Shown here one piece after another: positions 12,067 to 25,201 of a stretch of DNA of 64,000 nucleotides. The translations under genes were made by a program, and so were the position numbers. The notes beneath the pieces were generated by a model. That model ran no database searches. It was not told the DNA's origin and was given only the letters and a program-made list of their open reading frames with translations. Position 1 is the stretch's first letter. Every line of letters starts with the position of its first letter. Source of the stretch: Watersipora subatra (Eukaryota > Bryozoa > Gymnolaemata > Cheilostomatida > Watersiporidae); contig NC_088714.1 in NCBI RefSeq assembly GCF_963576615.1, positions 30,784,643 through 30,848,642 on the forward strand, given 5' to 3'.

Positions 12067-15000
12067 GTGAGTTTCTACAGCACAACTAAATTTTTTTAGA
12101 GTAAAATGTTATTTATTTGCATAGAGAACATTACTATATCTGCTTGGACACAGTTTAAAACTAAAATAAGTATTGTTTGTTTGCCTTGAGCATAGCTTCA
12201 AATTACACATGCTAGAGTTTGAGTGATAATTTTGTTGATATATTGTACAATGTCTAAAGCATGATCCAAAATGATGAGAATGTTGACTGCCCTTGTGGCG
12301 ATGGTACTAGTTATAGCGAGTACATATGATCATAGGGCTTCTGAGATGTGAAATGACTCTGCTGACAGAAGTTCAGGCCAACCTATCCACTAGTTGAGTG
12401 ATTTGAAAAGTAGTAGTAAATATTTTTTAAGTTCGGATTAGTGGAATGGCTGAGAACCGTGTCTCTAAGTCTGCAATCAACTGAACAATCATCTAACAAG
12501 ATGATAGGTATCTTATAGAGGAACTAGTTGGTAATCTAGCTCAGTTCTGCTTGGTCAGCTAAAAGAATTGTGTTTTGAGTTTGAGAACCTTACGTAGAAA
12601 ACAATAGAATGTTTTGATATCTTAGTAAAAGTTGATAATGGATCCACGGTGAAAAATAGTTATGCAAAATACTACAATAGATAAACTAGTCTCATTGTTT
12701 AAAGTACTATAATAATAATAATAACAAATATAAGTTTGTGTTTTTATCAAGTGTAGCGAAATAGAACTGATGAGTATGAAATATAATTAAAACAGAGCAA
12801 AGCGTTTTGTTTTGTAATCTTAGTCAATGGCGATAATATCCTTTAACTATGTTTAGTGCTTTTAATTGGTCATTAATTTGTGACTTCTTACATGAAAAAT
12901 AAGTTTTTATTTTTGCACTTCTATGACACAAAAAATGACAAGCAATCGATAATCTTTTTCGTATTGCAGGATCAAACTTTTTTCACTCACGACAGACATA
13001 CTCATCGCGGTATAGACCTTCAATTTTTTGCGTCATTTATGTCCTGTGTATGTTGACATCTGAATCCTGTTTACAGAAGATAAAGATTAGGCTATATGAT
13101 AATAATTGGCAGGCATTTCATATTTATTAAATTTGGTATATGATTGCTGGCGCCGGATGTACAAAAATACTGCAACATTAGCAAAAAATTCGAACATCCA
13201 TCAAATGTATGACCATTATTTAATAAAGGTTCATGATTAATAGATCATAAAAACTTGAGGTCATTGTAAAGATATTTGGTTAGTTTGAGCTAGACTGAGA
13301 TACAAAAGATAGGGCAACTTTATGTTCAGCAAGAAGACATGTTCGCTTGTCATTCTTATCACAGTCTGACCTACATTGATACAAGATGCACACTCAATTT
13401 CAGTAGTTCTTTTAAACATTGTTTATCGAATGGTCAATCGCAGCATAGCCTAACTCTTTCCGTTTGAATATACAGGCTGAAACCACATCACAAGACGTCT
13501 TTAAACGAGCTTGCCAGAAAATGGGAATTGTAGACACAAACCTATTTGGTCTGGTCATATATACAGGTAATGTCTATAATATAAATACTAGTGCGCCTAA
13601 TAACATGAAGTTCATCTAGCTTTTAAGTTCCGTTCTATTCTCTTTTATGTCAGTTCTCTCTGCAAAGAATACTTGCTTGTAAAATATTAGAGATCCTTTT
13701 AAAAATAGCCTTGACCTTTTGCAATAAAATTTCTGTCTACTTTTATAATTCCGGTAACGTTGTTTTGAAATACTATCTTGCAAAATAGGTTGATCAAAAA
13801 CCTTGACTTTAGTCTGGTGTCATAACAAAAGCGTGGAATGTCATAATACAGCGGTGAACTGGTTGCTGATCTAAATTCAGCAGTTTAATGCCTCCAGCTG
13901 AGCATAAAATAGCAAACTTGGCATTGGTAAGACGAATCCTCTGAGCATTTTCGAGTCAAGCGTAAATACACTAGTCTATCCTGTGTGTTATTGAAATATT
14001 CAAATGGCATCTGAACTATTATGCGCCTCTTTTGACTCAGTTAAATATCACCGCTCAGGCCGTGTCAAGCTTTTGTCTTGTACGCTTTTCATAGCAAAAG
14101 GTTTTGATACACATGTGAATAGATCCTATGATAATGCTCCCCAATGACTAAATACTGTCATTGTTTTAGTGAGACAAAAATACTAGTGAGCGTATTTGAA
14201 TAAACATCAACTCAATCTAGTTGTTTAGCTATTTGGCTGATTGAAGCAGATAAAACGGATATGTGAAATGTTAAACCTGTCGAGCTATCGAACAAACTTT
14301 AAAAATAGACTCACTAAAAGAAGGTTTTCTACACCTCAAGGTTGAGAAACTACAAATATTCCAAAAAAAGCAAAAGCTAGAATAAAAGCTGTGAGGCTAA
14401 TTTCTGCAGGTTTTTTATTTTTATCGTGTTGATGCAATTTTGACATACTCTAACCAAACGGGCCATTAAAATTGTCCTTTGAAGATTTTATCTGATATAG
14501 AGGTAAAACTATTTGAAAGTTACCAGATAAATATACCCGCTTGTATGCCAAAGACACAGCAGTTGAAAACAGTTTGGTTAAAGCATTCCAACACCCAGAA
14601 CAAATATAATAGCAATACTTCCTTTCGGCATCCATTGTGACACGTAAAACTTCATGCAAGAACATGATACTATAAAATGCGCTAAGTAATCACTGGGTAT
14701 CCACCTTGGTTTTTAATTACTTTACGTAATGTTTATATAGCGTGCCTTTGGAATCTCTAATCACCCTGATGTGCATTTTTGGCAAACAGTTTCAAAGCTT
14801 CAACTCTAGATATAATTTAAATATCTTTCTTCTATAAGCTCTCAGGCAGGACTGTGGCATTTAAGCGATTAGCATGATAACGCCTCCGCACACTGGATAT
14901 TTTGTTTGAATATTTGTAGATGATAATCAACCGAGGTTCTTGGATTTAGATTCCAAAATAGCTAAAGAAATGACAAGAAGCTGCAAGGTATCTTAAGACC

Positions 15001-18000
15001 ATAAGAGATCTATTTTAGGCAGTTCTTATCTCTCGTCAAACTTCATTATAACATTGTTGATATTTTGGATATACAAACTCTAATCTATTATCTCTGAACA
15101 CGCATTAGGTACTCAGTAGCTTTATCCGTTCTATAGCCTTCTATTTAGACTGTGTTAGATGTTATCATAGTATTATAAAGCCCATCATCACCTCAGAACA
15201 TTCCTTCACTGTTGAGTCAGAAACAGCTGCTTGATGATAACATCGCTGTCTCACCTAAGCTTTACAAAGCCTGACAAGTGTATCAATGCAGCATCACTAA
15301 CCTCTTCCATCTGCTATGCTTAACAAAGCTGAGCTAGGCTTTGCTGTGTGAGAACATCCATATACAATTCATTCAACTTGCATCGCTTCATATTGTTGTG
15401 TATTACGATTGCACCACTGTATCATGTATTAAATCATAACTCATACCGTATCATACCGTCGTACGTTATGTTGTGTGCTGTATCATGTATTAAATCATAA
15501 CTCATACCGTATCATACCGTCGTATGTTATGTTGTGTGCTGTATCATGTATTAAATCATAACTCATACCGTATCATACCGTCGTATGTTATGCTGTGTGT
15601 TGCATTATGTACTAAAACAGACAAGTGCTTGTTGAATACCATAAAATTTTCAGCTGCTGTCTATGCAAAATAATCTGCTAGGAAAGTTATTTTCCAATTC
15701 AATGTATCTTGCTCTAGTATCTATGCAGACACCTCGTGGCAGAATCTGCAGTTGATTTAGTGACGTTTAGTAAAATATTGGTCATAAATATATAAACAAA
15801 AGGAATGGAGTGGCATTCACACTATGTTTGGAATGCATCAACAAGGATCTAAAACCTTTATGCACAATGCAACTTGTTGATGTCAGAACATAAACAGACC
15901 GGGGAAAACTATCTGCATCGCCTCTCCTAGTTATTAAGAGAGTTCTTCTTGTTATGCTAAGAACCTAGTAATTCATTATGACTCCAGTACCAAAGCAAAA
16001 TTTAGAGTACATGTGTTCTGTTTTAGGGACGGGAGAATGAGGACTCCGTATTGACAGTGCATCTGTTAGTTCAATACTATGTGGAAAGACTGAGCACCAT
16101 TAGGTATGTGGCATCAAGCTAAAAAGTCACTTTGTTTATGCAGCTAAGACCTACCATGAACTCATAGGGGGTGTATGATATTGCTCGAAAACCATTATTC
16201 TGTTAGTCTCGCCCATCCAGACTTACTTAATCACGTCTGCAAGAATTGTGCAATCTGTAACAAGCCTGCAATTGTGGTAGATGTCATTCACAGGGCTGAA
16301 CTCTACAGCCTCAAACAAATGCAGTCTGGCAGGGCTCTAATGAACTGTTATTGTCAAGTAGACGCTCTTTTCCTTTTTACATTCTATAGCTCAGAAACCA
16401 CAGATCTTTAATGTGAGCCATTGTTTTAATTACACTTTTAAGGGACACTGAGGGATCTCATGCTAGGCAGGTTTCTCTTGATGATGGAGAACAAAATTGA
16501 GTTTAAATGTTATTCTTTATAAAATAATCATTTTATGTATTTTTTAATTTACAACTTCAAGGTGAGCTGTGTAAGAGTAGTTAGTAGGTTATAAATTAAG
16601 CCTGACTTGAGCTGTCGGTAAACTTTTACCAACTAACAAAAGCCCAGCGAAGCCCAAAATTTATTTCATTGTTCGGATTTTTATAATTAGATAGTCTGCA
16701 GGTGGAGGTTTAAAAGGCTGGCTCTCATGAACCAAATGGAATTTTTAAAACCAAATATTTTGGCGATCTGCCGGCAGGCACAGAGCATATGCCTGTGTAG
16801 TTTGAATCAACTCAGCCCATAGTGGAATTTATTAATATAAGTCTTTGGTGAAGTTGAAATGGATGTTCAGTTACAAACACTAGTAAGATCACTTAGAATC
16901 CACGTCTCAGTGTTCTCTGACCAATTAGAAGGGCTGTTTCTTTGGCTTTTCAGAACTATATTAAGTGAAATACTTAGAAACAATGTAGACGGATGGCCTA
17001 AGCTTGAAATGATAGATGGAGCGGATTGATGAGTTTAATAATATCGTTTCGTAGAGGAAACCATAACAACCTACTAGCAACTAGCAAATAGATGTGACAA
17101 CTAAAAACCTTAGAATGTACCTAGTAGCTACATTTTCTCTAGACACTCAAGCCTACCTAAATCATTGTAATCATACGGCTCATAAATTATTTTTTAGGGA
17201 CACAAACGCCAGAAGTTATTACTACCTCCAACTGAAACGCAACTTCATCGAGTATCCAATCATGTACCCAGACGATAGATGCTTTCTGTTAGCAGCCTAT
17301 TCCATGATAGCAGAGGAGTGTAATGATGACAAGAACTTTGATCCGCGAGCATTTTTCCCAGCATGGGTATGTATGGTCGACCACATCTGCTACTAAGTTC
17401 AAGGATTAAATTTCAAGTGCCATCTGTTGCATAAGCCGTTACTATAATGAAAATACGTGTGATCATTTTTAATATTAACACTAATCCGATTTATTAGATC
17501 GTTGAATAAAACATGAGGCATTACTATTGGTCATAACGAACAACCGGTACAAGGCGCCTAGGTACATGGCAGTTACATACTCCAGTACAACTTTTTTCAT
17601 CAACAAAGTTTTTTCACCGGCAACGTTCGAAGAATTGAGTCTCCTCTTCGAGTCAGAAGTTTCTGCATATTTTAGCAATAGATGTGCTTGGTTGAGCGGA
17701 CTGAATAGGCGTGCATTGCACGGCTTGCTTCTAAAAGATTATTGAGCCTGCTGTGATTCAAAGGCAATTGGAATTTCACCATGATGAAGATTATGAATGC
17801 AACTAAACAACGACCTTACAAAAACTTTTGCACCAGTGCACCGACGCTGACCGACATATTGAACAATCAACGTTTATTTCTTTATGACTAACGAAAGTAG
17901 AGTGCGACTAACAGCATCTTGAAACCAAGACTACTTCACTTTGCTGAAACATGCTATTTTCTTTAAAGTTCTCAGCCAAATACAGTTCTGTTTTTCTAAA

Positions 18001-21000
18001 AACAGAATTCAGAATTCAAGGTTACATAAAAGCAGAAAATGTATCTCACTTTCTTTTGACTGCTCTATTTCGGCACTAGTTTTAGACAAAGATATGTATT
18101 TTTAGGTTTTCGATATCTACAAATCGAAGTTCATCAAAGAACACTTGCCATCACTTCGTCGGGAGTTTTCCCATCACACTAAGTATGATGCTCAAAACCT
18201 CGTAGCCACTGCTCTATGCTACGAAGCCCCTATTGGATATAACATGCATCTCTACCGGGTGACAAAAGATCCAACCGTCAGACAACAGCAGCCGGCCGTC
18301 AGAAACTGCAGTCCAAAGCACAACGTAAACAGGTCTACAGGAGAATGCCTGCAATGTAAAGCCTTCTATATCGGTGTTGGACCAAAAGGTGTAGAAACAT
18401 TTGAGGTGAGCTGCAAACCATATAATTACGGAAAGTTATAGGGTATAATTCTAGTTTGAAATGAGCTATGAATGTTTTGTATGGGTATCCCGATGATGTA
18501 TGGTCCATAATGTGTTGTGTTCACCTTAAAATTATATACTGCGTGGCCGGAAGTCTGGATAAGGATATGCCATAGTTAATCTATAGTCGCCTATCTATCA
18601 CGTCTGATAATTTATGTCGGTATAATTCTACTGGCATTGTTTAACGATTGCTACAAGTAGATAAAGCTCTTCGTCTAGCTTCAGAACAATGTACGCACTA
18701 TTTTATTATTATTATTTCATTTTTTGTCATGTTTGTAGGTAGGGGAAGGTGGATTCATTCATCCTCTTTCTTTATTCAGCTGGAGAAATGTGGAGAAAGT
18801 TGATTACAATGTGAGTAATGACTCACGACTTTGCTTGACTCAAGCAAGAAATATAACTATCCAAAAACAAAATACAGCTGTCTAAAAACAAAGTACAACT
18901 ATCTAAAGACAATATATAACTGTCTAAAACAGTATGTGATTTAGTATTTGTTCTTGGTATTATTGCATAGAATGACTAAATTTTCTCTAATCTAACTTTT
19001 CAATTTTTCAATTACTCAATACATCTCTGGTCTGTCGAAATAAGCATTAAGCCCGCCCGGTGAAAAAAACGTAAATCTGGATTGTTAGAAATGCAATGGC
19101 TAGTCTCCAACCAACCAAGCTGAGGTTTTGGTTGCACTCAAAGCTGAAGCCAAGTATTCAGAGAATTTCATCGGTCCATTTTGGTTAGCAAAAAATTGGA
19201 TTGCGTATACGCCGTCAGTAAAGCTCAAATATACCGATAGAACACTGGCAACAAACAAATGTTCAAAAAAAAAGAAAAAGAGAGAGATGGTGCTTATTAA
19301 TTGTGCTTTAGCATGACGGAACTCATTTGACTACTGATAATAATCATTTGAGAGACTTTGAGAAAGTTAATTCCTGATTTACCTGAGTTCCTGGGTGAGC
19401 TGTTACACATGTTATGTGGTTCGGGTTCTTCAGATATTATCAAAAAGAATTCCAAATTGAATAGCTAAAAAGCTGGTTACCATACTTGTTTTTGTTCAAA
19501 AATAATTGCAAACTACTCGCTGGCAGAATTGGTTATACCCTATTGTAAAATATGGACTCGCTACAAAACAATCCAAGATGTATCAGACAACAATATTCAG
19601 TGACTTGACAAAGCAAAATTATTTACGAATTAATCTGGTGTAAACTTACCTTTAATCAGCTTACAGAGCACTAACAAATGTTCTAATTTGCCACATCCTT
19701 AATAAAAAGCAAATACCAGCTACAGTATTTATGTGCCAACCACTAAACAAGCTTTTTCTTATTGGCAAAGATTCCAAGCATTTGAACTGATTGCAGAAAC
19801 GAAAGCTGGCACTGGTATGCAGAGGAGCGGTAACAGCTTTCAGCTCCACGAATGAGGACCTTCTGGCTCAAGTTGGAAAAATATGTCAAAAGTGTCATGC
19901 GAGGCATTTGTCCACGGAAAAAGACCAGCTTCGAAGAAGTATGAACAAATCATTCAGAGGTATGAAACTGGTTTTTTGGTATACTATTAATATTTATATA
20001 TATATATTATTTACAAAAACTTTTTTCTTTCGGCCACAAAAAATCAAAATGAAAACATGAAACATTAATAACTACAAGACCGACTCTACAAAATGTTTTT
20101 CGCGGAGGGCTGTCAGTGCTTGATGCAAACTGTACTAAAGGTGGAAGCAGAAAAGGAATACACAGCATTAAACATAAGCATCATCTACAATCCTATGTCT
20201 CTCACTTCCATCTTCACGAGCCAGTTACCATGTAATAGCTTGGAATCTTATCAAACTAAACATCAAACATTTCAATGATGTTTTGCTCTATTCACAGCCA
20301 AATATAGAGAGTCCTACATACACTCAGAGCATTTAGAAGATGAATGGAATACAACGAATTGTGACGAGAGTCTTTCAGCCTCTACAGAGATTGCGGAACA
20401 CGCGGCAGCCGGAGAGCTATACAAAAAAGACAGACAAAATAGATACTCAATTATAAGCGATGCTGCCAGCTCCTCCACGTCAGGAATAGTCTCTGATAGA
20501 ACCTGTTTCAGCTACTATGACTCACAAGGTGAGTTGTGAGAAGGGGTCTACATTTAGCATGACTGCAGCATTATCATTCAGTCCCATGGTCTACATTTAG
20601 TATGACTGCAGTATTATCATTCAGTCCCATGGTCTACATTTAGTATGACTACATGATTAGCAAAAACTCAGGACTAGCAAAAACTTAAAAGCTCAAGATT
20701 GCTTGGTATGCTGAAGGTTTATTTCGTGGTAGTCGTGTGTGATTCATACACCTCTAATCAGAGCGTAACACCTACAGTTGTACTGACAGGCATAAACATG
20801 TACATACCAACTCTATTAATCTTAATACAGGAATTTGACCAAAATAGTATTCGTATGAGAAAGTTCTAATGGATTTATTTTGTATCACATACCGCTTGGT
20901 ATTTGAAAACTCTGGGATAAAAATAGACATTTAATGGAGATAAAAAGGTCCTAACTCTGTGAAGTATGTAAATGTGTTTACTCATTGGATAATGGTTTGC

Positions 21001-24000
21001 TGTATTGTATAGTAACCTATACCACCTTGGAGTGGTAAGTTAGCTTTTTGCCTTCTGGTTACGGAAAATTTAACAGTTAAAGGTTTGCTAAAGAATTACG
21101 CCGCTTTTATTACAGAAGAATTACTGAATAGAAGTAAAACGATTGCTAGCAGCCAAGACTCTCTTCTGGATCCATCAGAAAGTGGCAAATGGAGGCCGGT
21201 ACAGCGGGCTACTAGCGAACCAAGCAAGAAATTTGAACAACTTAGAGAGCTGAAAGTTCGTCATCAGCATAATACGATATCAAGAGCTGCCTCAGATGAC
21301 ACTGTCCGAAGTTCACAAAAAGTGACTGACCACATTTATGAAAATATATCGGAAGTCCGAAACAGGCTCATAGTCGCCTCTCAGGCAAAACCATCCAAGC
21401 TATCACCTCGCGTTCTGCTCGATACATCATTTTCATTAAGTAAAACTGGCATGCCTAGCAGCCATTATCAACTGCAGTTTCAAAGTCAAGGGGCACTCAA
21501 TTATTCCTTGGAGCAAATCAATCGCCTATCTTCTTCCTACACTCCAACAGCTTTCAGATCGCAGTACAACATCGTAAGTATAATATGGTCATTTATCAAG
21601 CGGTGGTAAGCAACTCGCGTTAAACATGGCCGATGAACCCGGCCGATGACCAGATGTGAATATAAACTGCCACAATGTTTATCAGGCATGCGGAGAGAAA
21701 GGGAAATCATGATTATTAATTAACTAGCAAAAATGTGGGAGATGATTTATTGTTGATGAACATGCGTTTTTGCGTAGGTAAAGCTTGATGATAGTGAATA
21801 CTCCCGCACTAATTTGTTTTAAGAGCTTCCTTTACATTTATGCTTATCACAAAGGCTAAAGAAGTTGTGTTTAATCACATAAGATGCTCAAAGTGCAATT
21901 ATTTAGGCAAAAAGCGAGAAATTGCACAACAGGAACTTACAAGTGAAATTGCATTATCTGGCGTGAACAAGCGCTGCTAAACAACTCCGCTGTTTTTTAT
22001 TCTTTGTTGCCGTGAAAACCAATGGGAATAATATTTGAAACTATCAGATATTTCAAAATTGTTGTTAAAATCAAATCCTGATGATTAATTTACAAAATGA
22101 CAGCCGGAAAGTTGTAAAGAATTGCTAAGAGTTTGATTACCAGTGTCTGACGACTAGGTGCCTCGGCAAATTCCATTTCAAGCGGTTAAGGCAGTAATAA
22201 GGAGATAATCTCCTATGGATTACAGTAATCTTCATTATTTATCGCAGGCAAAGCCACCACCGAGCATGGATCAGTTGCTGCAAGATTACCAGCCACCTCC
22301 ATCTTATAATGAGAAGCATAAAAAAGTTGGCGAGAGAATGTTTGCAGCAATGTCTCAGGAGAAGATTACTTCCAATTATGAAGCGGTGTTACCCAGCAGG
22401 TCTCGTGCCAGCAGCAACGAAACTGTATATCAGGTAAACTTAGACATGAAGTTTAAAAACAGATTGTTTATTGAACGGAGTTACAGGAACATTATTAAGA
22501 AGTCAAGATTTAAGTTGATCTTGGGCCATTTTAAAAACCAACTTTGACTTATGTCAGGTAAAAAGTACTGTTGAACCGTCTGTACCTTTGAGTTCCCTGT
22601 GCAATAAAGTGTTTGTTAGAAAGACTTTGGCTAAGGACAAAGGGCACTTAAAACGAAATGGGTATGATTGCTTTGATTAATGGCTCATGCAAATATCTAC
22701 ATGCAAAAATCTTGAACTGCGCGTAATGACTCGCTGTTTGTTAAACTAGACTGCTATGTAATCCGGAACACATCAAAATCCTTTATGAAATTTACCACTC
22801 TTACAATACTGATCAAGCCATCCACACAATTGCCGGGAACTATATGTGGCATTTGCTATTCTGGATATTGCAGACCTGTTTGCTCTTGTCATTATTTATA
22901 ACAGTCGAACCATATTTATGTCAAGCTAAGACTTTTGTATCCAATGAGATGATCACTAAAAATCACTAAATCTTACTGACATAAAATTTATGCTAATGTA
23001 GGTAAAAACACCTAAGTTTGCATTCTTGAAAACGAGAAAGTTCATTATGAATGTGGTATAACCTGTCATAGACAATGTGGTAGACACCTGTCTAAACACT
23101 ATTGTTAGATTTCACTGATGCAAAGCAACAGTTCTGAAATGCCCCCCATGGCCCTATTCAACCACCTCCCTGAAGCCCTGTCGCCAGTTCTGAAATTGCG
23201 CAAGGCTTCCAACTGACATCAAACAAGAAAGCGCAACCCATTTATCATGGCGTCAGTAATAATCACATTTGTGAATAGAAATAAACATTTTCGCCACAGA
23301 TAAATACATAGTGCCATTGAAGCCATGAGCCTGTGAAAATTTACAAAAGGCTTATGAAATGCGAGATCAGCCAAGCTCAAAGGAGCTACAGCGCATAATC
23401 CTTAAAGATTTGTTAAAAGAATTTAATATTAGTGACAGGAATTGAAATGGCTGAATATTTTAGAGACAAGAGTATGCTTTAATATTCAAGTATTCATTTA
23501 GAAATGTCGGAAATGTATATTTGACAATGAGTGTACTGCGGTGTATTGTATGGTGAGTGTACTGCGGTGTATTGTATGGTGGGTGTACTGCAGTGTGTTG
23601 AATGGTGGGTGTACTGCTGTGTATTGTATGGTGGGTATACTGCGGTGTATTGTATGGTGGGTGTACTGCAGTGTGTTGTATGGTGGGTGTACTGCAGTGT
23701 GTTGAATGGTGGGTGTACTGCTGTGTATTGTATGGTGGGTATACTGCGGTGTATTGTATGGTGGGTGTACTGCTGTGTATTTTATGATGAATATACCTGC
23801 AGTGTATTGTACAAAGAATGTACTGCAATGTATTTTACAAAGGATGTACTGCAGTGTATAATCGTACAAAGGATATACTGCACATACAAGCAATAAGTTT
23901 TTGTAAAATATGTAATTGTAAAATGTTTATATATTTGATAGAAACGGTCAAGCATATCCCGAACCAGTGAATGCATCTGCAGGACAACCTCATACCCGGA

Positions 24001-24214
24001 AATGGATAAGCTGAAAGACATGAGTGACCTGCCAATGATATCGGCATTGGTCAAGGACAAGGACTTGCAGCCAACACCGTGTCAGCACTGTAACAACAAC
24101 AACAACAACACCCTCCACACCCCCTATGACAGGCCCTTTAGTTGGCATTCTGAAACCTTCATGATGCCAAGTTATCTCCCTCCGATATCAGCTTCGGCGC
24201 AGGACAGCTACTAA
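11974..24214 (+). CDS. FRMD6: FERM-domain protein, FRMD6/Willin/Expanded group (12 exons)
   Basis: Family role (known): a membrane-cortex FERM adaptor at apical junctions, acting upstream of Hippo kinase signalling. Exons: 11974-12066, 13476-13566, 14920-14987, 16027-16103, 17198-17366, 18106-18405, 18739-18810, 19797-19959, 20298-20528, 21116-21573, 22248-22433, 23942-24214. All junctions are GT-AG and in phase, giving 726 residues plus TAA (human FRMD6, as I recall, is about 620). Residues about 12-100 are the ubiquitin-like F1 lobe (DTNLFGLV), about 100-225 F2 (RSYYYLQL, CFLLAAYSM, FFPAW), about 255-345 F3 (GVGPKGVETFE, LFSWRNVEKVDY). Straight after F3 come YRESYI and SSTSGIVSD, both characteristic of FRMD6. 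The rest is Ser/Thr-rich and low in complexity, with PPSY at 591-594 and CQHC followed by an Asn run near the end. The start is the first ATG in frame with F1; an upstream untranslated exon is possible. Assignment to the FRMD6/FRMD1/Expanded group is firm; one-to-one orthology is not tested. Confidence 0.88.
15418..15605. repeat. 61-bp tandem repeat, about 3 copies
   Basis: Units start TGTATCATGTATTAAATC at 15418, 15479 and 15540 and are almost identical. The array lies in intron 3 of the FRMD6-like gene. Confidence 0.9.
18106..18405 (+). CDS. FRMD6: FRMD6-like exon 6: end of F2 and start of F3
   Basis: 100 codons in phase 0 at both ends, between TTTTTAG and GTGAGC. It carries the F2 helices (VFDIYKSKFIKEHLPSLR), a Cys/Asn-rich linker and the F3 opening (FYIGVGPKGVETFE). 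It is the largest FERM exon. Confidence 0.88.
20298..20528 (+). CDS. FRMD6: FRMD6-like exon 9: juxta-FERM diagnostic block
   Basis: Joins exon 8 in phase 1 to form the Ala codon of AKYRESYI. It ends SYYDSQ before GTGAGT. The YRESYI and STSGIVSD blocks are what separates this protein from other FERM families such as FRMD3/4/5 or ezrin-type proteins. Confidence 0.85.
20545..20650. repeat. 43-bp tandem repeat, about 2.5 copies
   Basis: Units begin GGTCTACATTTAG at 20545, 20588 and 20631, close after the donor of exon 9 (intron 9). Confidence 0.85.
22248..22433 (+). CDS. FRMD6: FRMD6-like exon 11: proline-rich exon with PPSY
   Basis: 62 codons, phase 0 at both ends. It contains AKPPPSMDQ and QPPPSYNEK. 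PPxY is a ligand for WW domains such as those of Yorkie/YAP, Kibra or Nedd4-type ligases (known). The first 33 bases of the open frame before 22248 are intron, since a good acceptor (TTATCGCAG) precedes GCAAAG. Confidence 0.8.
23527..23880. repeat. 26-bp minisatellite in the last FRMD6-like intron
   Basis: About 13 units of TGTACTGCGGTGTATTG followed by TATGGTGGG, with G/A variants; the last units are diverged. The array is open in several frames on both strands, as expected for a stop-free repeat, and I do not regard those as genes. Confidence 0.95.
23942..24214 (+). CDS. FRMD6: FRMD6-like exon 12: terminal exon
   Basis: Begins KRSSISRTSEC after an acceptor ATAG, phase 0, and ends SAQDSY-stop. 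It contains CQHC followed by six Asn, coded by an AAC run at about 24091-24108. The acceptor is only about 60 bases beyond a 26-bp minisatellite and has a weak pyrimidine tract, so exon use should be confirmed with transcripts. Confidence 0.72.
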   Translation, partial: KRSSISRTSECICRTTSYPEMDKLKDMSDLPMISALVKDKDLQPTPCQHCNNNNNNTLHTPYDRPFSWHSETFMMPSYLPPISASAQDSY

Positions 24215-25123
24215 AATTCTGAGCATAGAGATTATCCCAAATTTGACCTACAGATATGCTGACAGTTGAATCCATGGATACAATGAGACTACTAAATCTT
24301 TAATTTAAATATCTATAAATAATAGAAGTCTATAGCTGCTCAACAGATTTTAATGATAATAATAAATTAAATATTTGTATCCCAAATTTAGGATTAACTT
24401 AAAGCGAGTTTAGCCGACAGTCGCCACACGTTTTTCAATCTAATCTACCACATAGTATTTTTTGCAATTTTTTTACATCAGTTTCATAATATCTTATTGT
24501 ATTGGCAAGTAGAGTAATGGGCGGAACATCAAACTCTTAACTTAAGGCTGCTAATTTCTATATTAACTTTTTCTAGCAAATGTTTTTATAAGGAGTACAG
24601 TAATGTCTCACCCTTCATGGTGCTAGTAATGTTACTAACTCACCACTCATTATTTAAATATTTGATTTTGGTGCTTTATTCAAATGTTTTATATTTCATC
24701 TCTAACAAAAATAATACAATAATTAAAAAAACACACAGCTATTTCATTTCACATTACTATAATATTATTTTAGAAGCGAAATCCAACAACTGCTAAAAAC
24801 CACACATACGTATAGGCAAGCAATAAATAGCTGTAGTCCTGGAACAGAATGATAACTAATTCTATTACTTTACAGCGAGTTAATTTCAGCTTTGTCTAGA
24901 AAATTTGTTGGTTAGTTAAACCTATATAGATATTTATAAAAATGTAAAGGTTTGACTTGTAAACATTATTCCAACGACACATATTGGCCGACACATACAA
25001 ATTCATTTGGAATATGGCGACTGTAGTCGCGCTTTATAATATCTAGACAGATCAGATAAGAAAAATTAGACTAGAAACAAACATGTACATTAGCTAGCAA
25101 CTTGCCACATCTTGGCAAGGCTG
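24215..25123. other. Convergent 3' region between FRMD6-like gene and DCTN6
   Basis: AT-rich sequence separating two stop codons that face each other. It should contain both 3' untranslated regions. TTTATT at 24675-24680 is an AATAAA on the minus strand and could be the DCTN6 signal. No other feature seen. Confidence 0.5.
24361..24366 (+). terminator. Polyadenylation signal AATAAA for the FRMD6-like gene
   Basis: The first canonical AATAAA after the stop codon, 147 bases downstream. The T-rich stretch about 100 bases further on could serve as a downstream element. Not confirmed by transcripts. Confidence 0.45.
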
Positions 25124-25201
25124 TTATTGTTCGACCTTGCTAGGCTTGTGCACCTTGTGGTAATTGGGTATGACATTCCTGAGATAGTCAAGCTGCTGCG
25201 T
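25124..25201 (-). CDS. DCTN6: DCTN6 exon 5: C-terminal helix and stop
   Basis: 25 codons and TAA after the acceptor TAGCTACAG. The conserved LDYL-N-IPNYH pattern identifies it. The tail ends KPSKVEQ. Confidence 0.88.
   Translation of the reverse strand, partial: TQQLDYLRNVIPNYHKVHKPSKVEQ

Larger units (their letters stand above)
12067..23941 (+). other. Introns of the FRMD6-like gene
   Basis: Eleven introns of 0.33 to 1.5 kb. They hold a 61-bp tandem repeat (15418-15605), a 43-bp tandem repeat (20545-20650), a degenerate run of about 27-bp AACTATC/AACTGTC motifs (about 18850-18935) and a 26-bp minisatellite in the last intron. I found no nested gene. Confidence 0.6.

Noticed and set aside
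23460-23896. Several 60-131-codon frames on both strands
   Set aside because: All are the 26-bp minisatellite of the last FRMD6-like intron; three frames and both strands are open at once.
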